64,000 nucleotides of DNA from Skeletonema tropicum (taxonomy: Eukaryota > Bacillariophyta > Thalassiosirophyceae > Thalassiosirales > Thalassiosiraceae): assembly GCA_037178625.1 (NCBI GenBank), contig CM074128.1, forward strand, positions 2,232,001-2,296,000, given 5' to 3'. A program made the position numbers and the translations under genes. The notes beneath the pieces were generated by a model. It was not told the DNA's origin and did not search any database. It saw only the letters and a program-made list of their open reading frames with translations. Numbering within the stretch: the stretch's first letter is position 1; each line of letters opens with the position of its first letter. Positions 33,645-43,700 of this stretch are shown here, in pieces.

Positions 33645-34420
33645 TAAATAATCATCCAGGAGGGATGATCGGAACAATAATCACCCAGGAGGGGTGATCG
33701 GTACAATATAATCATCCAGGAGGGATGATCGGAACAATAATCACCCAGGAGGGGTGATCGGTACAATATAATCATCCAGGAGGGATGATCGGAACAATAA
33801 TCACCCAGGAGGGGTGATCGGTACAATATAATCACCCAGGAGGGGTGATCGGTACAATATAATCATCCAGGAGGGATGATCGGAACAATAATCACCCAGG
33901 AGGGGTGATCGGTACAATATAATCATCCAGGAGGGATGATCGGAACAATAATCACCCAGGAGGGGTGATCGGTACAATATAATCATCCAGGAGGGATGAT
34001 CGGAACAATAATCACCCAGGAGGGGTGATCGGTACAATATAATCATCCAGGAGGGATGATCGGAACAATAATCACCCAGGAGGGGTGATCGGTACAATAT
34101 AATCACCCAGGAGGGGTGATCGGTACAATATAATCATCCAGGAGGGGTGATCGGAACAATATAATCATCCAGGAGGGGTGATCGGTACAATATAATCATC
34201 CAGGAGGGATGATCGGAACAATAATCACCCAGGAGGGGTGATCGGTACAATATAATCATCCAGGAGGGATGATCGGAACAATAATCACCCAGGAGGGGTG
34301 ATCGGTACAATATAATCATCCAGGAGGGATGATCGGAACAATAATCACCCAGGAGGGGTGATCGGTACAATAATAATAATAATATAACAGAAATTTATCA
34401 TCCAGGAGGGATGATCGGAA
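33645..34420. repeat. Minisatellite of alternating hairpin units
   Basis: About 25 tandem units of about 29-31 bp alternate between two forms: ATCATCCAGGAGGGATGATC and ATCACCCAGGAGGGGTGATC, joined by GGAACAATA or GGTACAATATA. Each unit is itself a short inverted repeat (ATCATCC/GGGATGAT or ATCACCC/GGGGTGAT), so the base changes between forms preserve pairing. It ends in a (TAA)n patch near 34371 and one last unit at about 34398. Confidence 0.9.
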
Positions 34421-34544
34421 CAATACAAATTTTCATAATCACCGACGGGTCATCGGAAGAATAGAAGGGTGATCGGAAAAACTGAAATACTACAAGGAGC
34501 CAGTATAGACCCTGCAAGGAGCCAAGGGCGATGGAAATTGCTGC

Positions 34545-34837
34545 TGTTGGAAATCAGAGTGAACAGGATAAGTGGGCCGGCACGAAAGGTAAGAAGCAGC
34601 CCACGTATGCTGACGTCGTCTCTCGCAGCTAATGCAATCACCTACCTCCACGTATCAGCCAAGAAGGGCTGATCATGACAAGAGCCAAGATCGATGAGCT
34701 CACAATCGATAAAATACGTATTACCCTAGTATAAGTAAAAGTTATCGATAGTGTGTTAAATAGATTGCTGGATCTTGGTGGGCGCAAAGGTTGGGGTGAT
34801 CTCCACCATTATCTCCAGGAGAAGCCATTCTGCAACA
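34545..34837 (+). repeat. 5' LTR of the Copia element
   Basis: 293 bp, TGTTG...CAACA, preceded by the GCTGC target duplication. The bases after it (TATTTTATCGATTGGG) do not match a full initiator-Met primer site; the primer is unidentified. Confidence 0.95.
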
Positions 34838-34865
34838 TATTTTATCGATTGGGATAGTTGCTCTT

Positions 34866-37800
34866 ATGAGTGCTGAAGAATCGAAGACAAGCCCTGCGGG
34901 GGCGGGGGCGGATGAATCCAGTAAGAATGCTGGTACGGTCAACCAACAACGCGGTGGCAGTCACAACAAACAAAAGAAACAAAAACAAAATCAACATCAA
35001 AACAACTCGGACAGGTCGACGTTCAAAGGCGAGGTTCCCGAGCTCGGAGCAATCATGGTTGGAGAAACAGCAGCAAAAACAAAGTCCTTCTTCGACAAAG
35101 TAGATAAGTCAATTAAGCTCCGCATCGGAAGGGAAATGGACCAATTGACACTTCAGTCAATCAATGCTGGAGAGATGATGAAGCCTGATGAGTATGACGC
35201 GGAACTGAAGGCTGACGGCAACTTCAAGGACGCTAAGGAAAAGCTTAAGTATGAAATCCATTACAGTAAGAACCTTAAACGGGAGGAGCTAGTAGAGAAT
35301 GAGCTTACGCAGGTGTTCCATCTCTACATCGGACAATGCAGTGACGAGGTCAAGTCAACCCTCAAGGAACATGAGAAATACGACGAGATGGAAAAGAAGA
35401 TGGATGTGTTCCTCCTACGCAAGATGCTGCTCAACCTATCGGTGGGTTTTAAGAGCACTAAGCAACCTGTGAAAACGCTATTTGTATGTCTCAGGGAGTT
35501 CATGATGATTCGTCAGCATAAGGGTGAACCCAATGCAACCTTCCTCAAGCGGTTCAAGGATCTGAAGGCCACTGTGCAAGAACTCATTGGGGGGGATGAT
35601 GAACCTTTTATCTACGCCTATCTATCACTCCTCAAGATGCACTGCAAGTCGTTGAATATTGATGATCACACAAAGCTCGACGGTGACACCAAAACGGAAT
35701 ACATGACGTTGCAACAATCGAAGATGGAAGCCATGCACTTCGTCCTTGCGTCTGATCAAGATCGCTATGGCGGGATGATTCAGGACTTCGACCGGGCCTA
35801 TCTCAGTGGAGTGGACAAGTACCCTGTCACCCTAATCAAGGCCTACAATTTGCTCAACCACTGGCATGCTGACAAGAGGCAGAAGAAAAAGGCAACAAGT
35901 GACACCGAGTTGGGAGTTTCGTTCAACCAGGTCGGGGATCAGGATGGCAACGAAAACACTGACAATCACCGGGTGACGTGCGAACGATGCGGCAGGCAAC
36001 ACCGTGGTACATGCACTGCTACCAAGCACAAAGACGGAACGGTCCTACATATTGGTGGAAGTGTGACGGAAGTAGAATCTGGTGGTGGCGGTGGTGATGA
36101 CTCTGTAAGTAACTGTCCCGAGCCTCATGCTCCAGAGAATGATTGTGATGTATACTGTAGTGAAATTATGGAATCGCTCATCTTCGTTCAATCAAATATT
36201 GATCACAGTGGGGGGGATCAAAAGAGGTCGAATCCTCCTTCTAACAACAAAATGCTGGTCATGGATTGCGGGTCATCGGTCGATCTCGTCAGCAATCCTG
36301 ACCTATTGAAAGAAATTTATGAATCTGACACGGTTTTAACAATCAGATGCAATGCGGGGGTAAAGACTACGCGGTGGAGAGGAAAGCTTCCAGGACTAGG
36401 CTGGGTATGGCTTCTCCACGGTGGAGTCGCTAATATTCTTTCTTTGAGCCGCATGAAGGAGAGATTTAGAGTCACTTACGATAGTGCTCTGGGCAACTCA
36501 TTCAATGTGATCAAGGAGGATGGGAGAGTAGTCCGGTTCACTGAGAGAAGTAACCGTTTATATTGTTTTGATATGCACGAACGAACTGAAGAGAGCACCA
36601 TTCTAATCACTACAGTAGACGATAACAAACTAAAATTCTCTGGACAGGACGTTGCCAAAGCAGATCAGGCGAGAATACTCCAGCGACGACTCGGCCGGCC
36701 ATCCACAGCTGACTTCATTCGTTATATCCAGAACAAATTGATCAAAAACTGCCCCGTGACTGCACAAGATGTCAGAAATGCTGAGATAATCTATGGCCCT
36801 GATTTGGGAAACCTGAAGGGCAAGACTACCAGAGTGAAACCACCTCCCATTCGTGTGCAACACATTGAAATACCTCGACACATTATGGAGCACTACAAGA
36901 ATGTAACACTCTCCGTTGACATTATGAAGGTTACGGGAATTCCTTTCCTCATGACCATCTCCGAACATATTAAATTTGGTACCGCTGGAAGACTTGCTAC
37001 CATGAAAACGAGTCATATCATCGAACATTTTAAGAAAATCATCGGTCTATACATTGTGAGAGGATTTCGTGTGAAGATAATGCTTGCTGACAATCAATTT
37101 GAATCGATGCGTGATGATATTGCTAACTTACACGTCCAATTGCACATCGTTGCAAGGGATGAACATGTTCCCGAAGTTGAACGGTTCAACCGCACCATCA
37201 AGGAGAGAGTGAGAGCTAGCTACAACACCCTTCCTTTCACTCACTACCCACCAGTCTTGGTCGCCGAAATGGTGTTTGCTGCAGTGTTTTGGAGGAATAT
37301 GTTCCCATTAAAAGGTGGCGTCTCTCAAACTCAAAGTCCCGCTGAACTCATTGTGAATCGTTCCCTTGATGTTCATGCTCACTGCAAGGTTGGATTGGGA
37401 GACTACGTACAAACTCATGAAGAACATGACAATTCCATGGACAGTCGTACAATTGGAGCTATCGCTCTTCGGCCAGCAGACGGAGACAACTCGTATTACT
37501 TCTTGAATCTTTCCACTGGACGCCGCATTCACCGTCGCAGCTTCACACCTCTGCCCATGCCGCAGGGGGTTATTGACCAAGTTCACCGTTTGGCACGTCG
37601 GCAGAAAGCATCCAAAACTCTTACCTTCACTAACACTGCCGGTGAAGACCTGGACATCCTCTACGCTGACCTCGACCGTGATGAAGACGATCTCCCACTT
37701 GATGAGGCGAACGCAGGAGTGAATGATGATGATGACGATGACGATGACAGCGATTATGAAGACAATGGCAGTGAAGGCACCGGAAATAGTAATGATGATG

Positions 37801-40349
37801 ATGAAAGTGATGACGACAGCAACGATGGTAACTACTACAATGCTCTCAGAGAAGATGATGACGATGAAGAAGATGACGATGAAGCTGAAGATGATGTCGA
37901 GTATGAAGTGACTGCAGCAGAGGCAACAGAGGATGCTATGGCAGAAGATGATGCACAAGAATCCGAGGAAAATGCAGGAGTGAATGATGACAATGCAGAA
38001 CCGGAGGAAAATGCAGAAGTGAATGATGATAATAATAATACGCCCGACTCTGACGACGAGGAAATCCCAGGAGTGGGTGACGACGAGGAAATCCCAGGAG
38101 TGGATGATCACCTCGACAGTGTAAATGAAGATGAAGATGGCCATGATGTTGAAGACGTTGAAGATGAAGCAGACAATGGTCATCTCGAAACTGAGGATGA
38201 CGCGGATGCAAATGAAGAGCGTACGTACAACAGGATGAACTTGCGCAACCAGCCAAGGAAGAACTACAATGTGTTTGCCATGGAAGGCAGTGAAATACCT
38301 GACGATATTGAAATGGTAATGCTTACCCTTAATGATGACTGTGAGACAGGAGTGGAGGAAACAAAGCTTGATCCAGAGGAATTCGAACTCGCACGGGTGA
38401 CAGCTGAGTGTATGTTCCTGACAGGACACCTCGGCTGGAAGGAAGGCCTTGATAGTGACGACATGCCTCTAAGTGAATATGCGTTTATGATGGAAGAAAT
38501 CACACTCGTCACCGAGCAAATGAACTGGAAAAAGGGGCTCAAAGTATTTAAACAACAAGGCAAGGAGGACCTGGCAGAAGAAGCCATCACGAAGGAGCTA
38601 CAGCAAATACACGACATGCAGGGTTTCCAGCCTAAACACTGGTATGAAATGACAAAAGAAGAGAGAGCAAATGCACTCAACTATCTCATGTACTTGAAAG
38701 AGAAAAGAAATGGGATTATCAAGGGACGTGGCTGTGCTGACGGTCGACCACAGAGATTATACACGACAAAAATGGAGGCATCTTCTCCGACAGTGAGGCA
38801 AGCCTCAATCATGTTGACATGCATGATAGATGCATATGAAAAAAGAGCCGTTGCTACTGCAGATATTCCAGGTGCATTCCTACAGACAAAATGGCCAAAG
38901 GACAAAAAGGATGTGCACGTAATGTTGGACGGCGAAATGGCGATGCTACTGGCAAAAATCGATCCACCTACATATCAAGAGTTTGTGCACCACCGTCGAG
39001 GAGAGCCATACATCTACTGCAGGTTAAACGTCGCACTATATGGGACTCTTCTTGCGGCAGTATTGTTCTGGAAGAAGCTCACCCGCTTCATGGTCGACAA
39101 TGGCTTTGAAGTCAACCCGTATGACTGGTGCGTGGTGAATAAAATGATTGATGGGAAACAGTGCACCATCGTGTGGCATGTGGATGATCTGAAGATCTCC
39201 CATGTGAGCGAGGACGTTGTCAGTGACATCATCGATCTACTGCAAAAAGAATACGGAAAGGTGGGCAACCTAGCTGTTACTAGAGGAAAGGTACATGAAT
39301 ACCTCGGCATGACCCTAGACTTCTCGGACGCCAAAAAGATTATCGTTGATATGGAAAAATTCTTCGATGGAGTGCTAGAGGATCTTCCGGACGATATGGA
39401 CGGATATGCTGCCACTCCAGCAGCTGATCACCTCTTCAAAACAAGAGATAACGCGCCGAAGCTTGACGAAAAGAGAGCTGAACTGTTCCGATCCAAGACA
39501 GCACAGATTTTGTTTGGATCCCAGCGGGCTAGGCCCGATCTAAGGCTGGTCGTATCCTTCCTCACCAAGAGAGTGAAGACACCCGACGAGGATGATTACA
39601 AGAAGCTAGCAAGAGCAATGAAATACATCAGAAGAACAAAATGGCTACGGCTGACCATTGAAGCAGAATACCTCGACCAAAATCACTGGTTCATTGATGG
39701 AGCATTTGCGGTGCACGATGACATGAGAAGCCACACCGGAGGGTACATGACCTTCGGAAGGGGAATGATCGACGGGTCATCCAGTGGTCAAAAGATAAAC
39801 ACAACTAGTTCAACAGAAGCTGAAGTCGTGGGGGTGCATGATAATATGCCTGCCATCCTTTGGACTCGATATTTCATGGAGGCACAGGGATATCCACTCA
39901 AGCCATCTGTCATTCATCAAGACAACATGAGTGCCATGTTGCTAGAGACCAACGGGAGAGGCTCAAGCAGCAAGCGAACCAGACATATGAATGTCAGGTA
40001 CTTCTTTGTAGCGGACGTGTTGAAGCGAAAGGAAGCAGTCTTACAATATTGTCCAACCGATGAAATGATCGGAGACTTCTTCACAAAACCTCTCGGCGGA
40101 GCAAAGTTCCGACGATTCAGGAACATTATCATGAACATTACCCACGATGAGCATGGTCCAGTGGATGTTGACGAACTCATGGCCAGTCATTATGATAAGA
40201 TGAAGGAAAGAATTGATGAGTCTAAACCAATGCAATCCATTGATTCAGGCTCACAGGAGTGTGTTGGAAATCAGAGTGAACAGGATAAGTGGGCCGGCAC
40301 GAAAGGTAAGAAGCAGCCCACGTATGCTGACGTCGTCTCTCGCAGCTAA
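34866..40349 (+). CDS. Copia Gag-Pol polyprotein (1827 aa)
   Basis: An intact frame from the ATG 28 bp after the 5' LTR. Gag (about 1-370) ends in a zinc-knuckle variant CERCGRQHRGTC. The protease has VMDCGSSVDLVS (DCG in place of DSG/DTG). The integrase core acidic triad is seen as LSVDIMK, LADNQFESM and VPEVERFNRTIKER, but the preceding zinc domain lacks a clear HHCC set. An Asp/Glu-rich linker (bases about 37715-38215) precedes the reverse transcriptase (ADIPGAFLQT, NVALYG, WHVDDLKISH). RNase H has FIDGAF, SSTEAEVV and HQDNMSAM. No stop separates gag from pol, so relative expression must be controlled after transcription or by processing. The last 29 codons lie inside the 3' LTR. The layout resembles diatom CoDi elements (inference). 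Confidence 0.95.
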   Translation: MSAEESKTSPAGAGADESSKNAGTVNQQRGGSHNKQKKQKQNQHQNNSDRSTFKGEVPELGAIMVGETAAKTKSFFDKVDKSIKLRIGREMDQLTLQSINAGEMMKPDEYDAELKADGNFKDAKEKLKYEIHYSKNLKREELVENELTQVFHLYIGQCSDEVKSTLKEHEKYDEMEKKMDVFLLRKMLLNLSVGFKSTKQPVKTLFVCLREFMMIRQHKGEPNATFLKRFKDLKATVQELIGGDDEPFIYAYLSLLKMHCKSLNIDDHTKLDGDTKTEYMTLQQSKMEAMHFVLASDQDRYGGMIQDFDRAYLSGVDKYPVTLIKAYNLLNHWHADKRQKKKATSDTELGVSFNQVGDQDGNENTDNHRVTCERCGRQHRGTCTATKHKDGTVLHIGGSVTEVESGGGGGDDSVSNCPEPHAPENDCDVYCSEIMESLIFVQSNIDHSGGDQKRSNPPSNNKMLVMDCGSSVDLVSNPDLLKEIYESDTVLTIRCNAGVKTTRWRGKLPGLGWVWLLHGGVANILSLSRMKERFRVTYDSALGNSFNVIKEDGRVVRFTERSNRLYCFDMHERTEESTILITTVDDNKLKFSGQDVAKADQARILQRRLGRPSTADFIRYIQNKLIKNCPVTAQDVRNAEIIYGPDLGNLKGKTTRVKPPPIRVQHIEIPRHIMEHYKNVTLSVDIMKVTGIPFLMTISEHIKFGTAGRLATMKTSHIIEHFKKIIGLYIVRGFRVKIMLADNQFESMRDDIANLHVQLHIVARDEHVPEVERFNRTIKERVRASYNTLPFTHYPPVLVAEMVFAAVFWRNMFPLKGGVSQTQSPAELIVNRSLDVHAHCKVGLGDYVQTHEEHDNSMDSRTIGAIALRPADGDNSYYFLNLSTGRRIHRRSFTPLPMPQGVIDQVHRLARRQKASKTLTFTNTAGEDLDILYADLDRDEDDLPLDEANAGVNDDDDDDDDSDYEDNGSEGTGNSNDDDESDDDSNDGNYYNALREDDDDEEDDDEAEDDVEYEVTAAEATEDAMAEDDAQESEENAGVNDDNAEPEENAEVNDDNNNTPDSDDEEIPGVGDDEEIPGVDDHLDSVNEDEDGHDVEDVEDEADNGHLETEDDADANEERTYNRMNLRNQPRKNYNVFAMEGSEIPDDIEMVMLTLNDDCETGVEETKLDPEEFELARVTAECMFLTGHLGWKEGLDSDDMPLSEYAFMMEEITLVTEQMNWKKGLKVFKQQGKEDLAEEAITKELQQIHDMQGFQPKHWYEMTKEERANALNYLMYLKEKRNGIIKGRGCADGRPQRLYTTKMEASSPTVRQASIMLTCMIDAYEKRAVATADIPGAFLQTKWPKDKKDVHVMLDGEMAMLLAKIDPPTYQEFVHHRRGEPYIYCRLNVALYGTLLAAVLFWKKLTRFMVDNGFEVNPYDWCVVNKMIDGKQCTIVWHVDDLKISHVSEDVVSDIIDLLQKEYGKVGNLAVTRGKVHEYLGMTLDFSDAKKIIVDMEKFFDGVLEDLPDDMDGYAATPAADHLFKTRDNAPKLDEKRAELFRSKTAQILFGSQRARPDLRLVVSFLTKRVKTPDEDDYKKLARAMKYIRRTKWLRLTIEAEYLDQNHWFIDGAFAVHDDMRSHTGGYMTFGRGMIDGSSSGQKINTTSSTEAEVVGVHDNMPAILWTRYFMEAQGYPLKPSVIHQDNMSAMLLETNGRGSSSKRTRHMNVRYFFVADVLKRKEAVLQYCPTDEMIGDFFTKPLGGAKFRRFRNIIMNITHDEHGPVDVDELMASHYDKMKERIDESKPMQSIDSGSQECVGNQSEQDKWAGTKGKKQPTYADVVSRS

Positions 40350-40554
40350 TGCAATCACCTACCTCCACGTATCAGCCAAGAAGGGCTGATCATGACAAGA
40401 GCCAAGATCGATGAGCTCACAATCGATAAAATACGTATTACCCTAGTATAAGTAAAAGTTATCGATAGTGTGTTAAATAGATTGCTGGATCTTGGTGGGC
40501 GCAAAGGTTGGGGTGATCTCCACCATTATCTCCAGGAGAAGCCATTCTGCAACA
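40262..40554 (+). repeat. 3' LTR of the Copia element
   Basis: Identical by eye to the 5' LTR. The first 88 bases encode the C-terminus of the polyprotein (ending TYADVVSRS). Confidence 0.95.
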
Positions 40555-40735
40555 GCTGCAAGGAGCCAGTGATAACACGGGAAATAGGAAATTACTGCAA
40601 GGAGCCAGTGATAACACGGGAAATCGGAAATTGCTGCAAGGAGCCAGTGATAACACGGGAAATTGCTGCAAGGAGCCAGCAGATAGGGAATATTACAGAA
40701 TATCGCTGCAAGGAGCCAGCAGAATCACGGAAGGA
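40555..40735. repeat. Minisatellite of GCTGCAAGGAGCCAG units
   Basis: At least five units, the first four about 25-40 bp, share TGCAAGGAGCCAG(TGATAACACGGGAAAT). Two units of the same family lie on the other side of the Copia insertion at about 34493-34525, proving that the array belongs to the outer element and was split by the insertion. Confidence 0.85.
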
Positions 40736-43700
40736 ATAGGGATAACAGAGATATTAACGATGTAACAGTCAATGGCAAAGTGCCGCCGCATTCTTGGAAA
40801 GATAAAGGAAAAGTAAACGTAAGTGGCAAAGTGCCACCGCGTCGTTGGAGATAGAAAAGAAAGACAAATACCACCAGGAGGTGGGGCCAGTAGAGCCTAT
40901 CGTCTTCGAAAAGAAAGAGAAATACCACTAGAATAGGAAGGAATGAAATAGATCACCGAGTAAGTGAGGCGAACACCCGAAGGAGAGCATAAATAGTAGT
41001 AGTCATGGTCGCAGTGCCTGACGGAGAAAAGATGGCCGAAGTGCCGACGTAAAGTGAGAAGGCCGGAGTGCCTGTAATGTTGGTAAATGAAAAAGAATAG
41101 GGACCGTGATTGACCAGGAAGAGAGATAGGAACATTTCGTATGAGAGACGACAAGAGAGCTGAAAAGGCCAGAGTAGTAGACGAAAACTAATGTGCACCC
41201 AGAAGATAGGGTCACCGTTAACTATGTCATATTAGTTAGATTAGAGTGGCCGCACCTCGGACGAAAGCTGAGGGGAGATACTCTAGAAGGAGAGATGTCG
41301 AACACGATAATCAACGTGAAGCCTTTGATATCCAGGGAGACAGTCCGATAGAGGACAACTGCCGTATTCGAGGAGTAGAATACCGAAGAAAATTGAGCAG
41401 AACTAAGAGACAGATGAATAGCAAGAACAGCGGTTAACCAACAGATGCACATAAACTCTGCGAGATCGTAGAGACCTGACTTATCGGACCAGAACGAGAG
41501 TGCTCACGGTAATGAACACGGGCCGGTAATATAATAGGTTGCACATCACGGATGTCAAGTACACTATCCAAAACCTCATGGAGAGATCTGACATGGAATC
41601 GGAGACAAGATACTATGAGATATACAAGCATCCCTGCTTGATATACAAGCATCCCTGCTTGAGAATGAGATCAAACGTTAAACCACGACAAGTATGAATA
41701 AAAAAAAAAAATCCTTTTGAGGGCATAAATGCGAGAATAGTATTCGGGACTGCTCTGCATGAGAAGTCGATTGCAAATGGAAGCCGGGAAGAGGTTGATC
41801 TCAAGACATGAATATAAGCAATGTGAAACTGAAACACAAGATGAATGCTTGAACGCTTACAGTTACAGCAAAGCTATGACATTTAAGGTTATGGCATTTT
41901 GAGCCGACCGGCGTGATTGTTACTCTGATGATATGTATGTGCAAGTACCTTGGCACAATTCGTGTGAACATCCCTTTATCTTAGGTCAAACCAGATCAGT
42001 GAATGGCATCCCGGGTATATTGAGTACAGGACATCCGCAGACAGAGCTACGTGATGTTGCGAGAAAGATGGGGAGAGAATGGCACAGAGTGTGTCATCTA
42101 ACAACTCCTCCTCCAGGAAGGGAGAGGGAGAGAAAGAGAGAAATGGACAGCACTTGCTGTAAAAATAAGGAATAGGTGGCAACTCGATCATAACAAGAAA
42201 CGGCTTGTCAACAAGTACTCGATAGGGAGTAGCTTCATGCCATGTGATGAGACAGGGACAAAGACAAATTCCATGATGTTGTACATACAATATACCTTGG
42301 GATCGGCGTACGGAAGATCGTAGCAACAGAGTTGGTTACCCTGGAACTTTATGACGGAGCAAATATTAGATGCGTGTAATGGTGCACGGGCATTCAAAGT
42401 GAATCGGAAGCGAACACAAATATTAACAATCAATCGACAAACATTCTTATTTTGAATCACAGGTTTGATGTGGTTGAGATGTCAAGAAATAGGAAGACCT
42501 CATCTTGGCAAAAGATCCCTCAGTATAAGCGTAGCCAATATATAGTACAAGCTGTATCGCTTTGATAACAGCGGGCGCGAATACAAGCTGTAGTCTATGA
42601 CAATGTGTAAGAGACAAGAAATTGGATGTAGCCAGAACAACACGACCGCGGACGTTATTATCCATCATGATGAGCCGAGGAGGTAGTTTGAAGAACGGAC
42701 CGCAGACAAGGACGTTACTATCCATCATGACGAGCGGATGATAATCTAACCCGAATTGATGGAGAAACGCCCTGCGGCAAAGGGGAAACAAAGCTGAAGA
42801 GAATAGATTGATGGAGAAACGCCCTGCGGCAAAAGGACGAACAAATGTACGAGAATAAGGGACGAACAAATGTACGAGCCGTGACTACCAAGGCATAACG
42901 AAATACTCCATAGCATCTTACCAATGAGGAGTCCAGAGTGAAGGACGATTGAACAACATGGTGAAAACAATGCGCACTGAACTGGAGACGGGTTGACATC
43001 CAAGACCGGGAGACACTCGATATGATCAAGAATAGGGGCAGCAATACCTCGTGTAGACCAATAATTGAATGTCAAGCAGGGGAGAATATTGATACTTGAC
43101 ATTCCCAATATGGCACAGAAGAGGCAGATAAAAGAGATGACATAGACGAGGCAGATAAACGAGACAGAGAAGAGACAGAGAAGAAGAGGCAGATAAAAGA
43201 GATGGCATAGACGAGGCAGATAAGAGAGACAGAGACCAATGTAACAAGGAGTTGCCCTCATAACAGTTGCTAATGATGCTCACGCTAATCATAGTGCAAG
43301 ACGTGAAGGTACATATGACACTACTGATGAATGTGGATTAAACGCCAGATGTCAAGCTAGGAAGAACGTGATGCACGTCTTATCACCCGACATAATGGCA
43401 GAGGAAATCAACGAGGTAGTACAGACCAAGATATCGGCAGAAGAGCGCAAATGAAGAAATGATGTTGAAGAACGCCTTGGGCCTTGGTCGGGTCGAATGG
43501 AAGCAACATGAGAAAGATTGGATGACCCACAGAGCGGCTATATAGCATCAAGTTGACCTTGTATCGTGATAACTATGGTGTGAACACCGTGATACCTTAC
43601 ATGGGCATAATTGCGTTAGCAGAGCAGAGCAAAACATTTCCGACAAGCCGACTCGATAGCTTAGTGATTATTGTCAGTGAGTTTCATGAAACTAGGACGT

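Larger units (their letters stand above)
34545..40554 (+). mobile_element. Complete Ty1/Copia-type LTR retrotransposon (6010 bp)
   Basis: Identical 293-bp LTRs (34545-34837 and 40262-40554) begin TGTTG and end CAACA. A 5-bp target duplication GCTGC lies at 34540-34544 and 40555-40559. One long frame codes Gag-Pol in Copia order (integrase before reverse transcriptase). Identical LTRs and an intact frame indicate a very recent insertion. The target was the GCTGCAAGGAGCC repeat of the outer LTR element, so this element is the younger of the two. Confidence 0.97.

Noticed and set aside
33629..34370. Repetitive minus-strand frames (pattern YRSPLLGDYCSDHPSW)
   Set aside because: Produced by translation of the hairpin minisatellite; unit lengths keep the frame by chance.
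33645..34420. Possible CRISPR-like array because of regular short palindromic repeats
   Set aside because: There are no unique spacers, the units are contiguous, and the genome is eukaryotic.
37308..38429. Minus-strand 373-codon frame rich in Ile, Val and His
   Set aside because: It is the antisense of the Asp/Glu-rich linker of the Copia polyprotein.
42746..43261. Minus-strand frames up to 171 codons, hydrophobic and Cys/Leu-rich
   Set aside because: They lie opposite a purine-rich repeat tract, which depletes stops on the minus strand; no recognisable domain.
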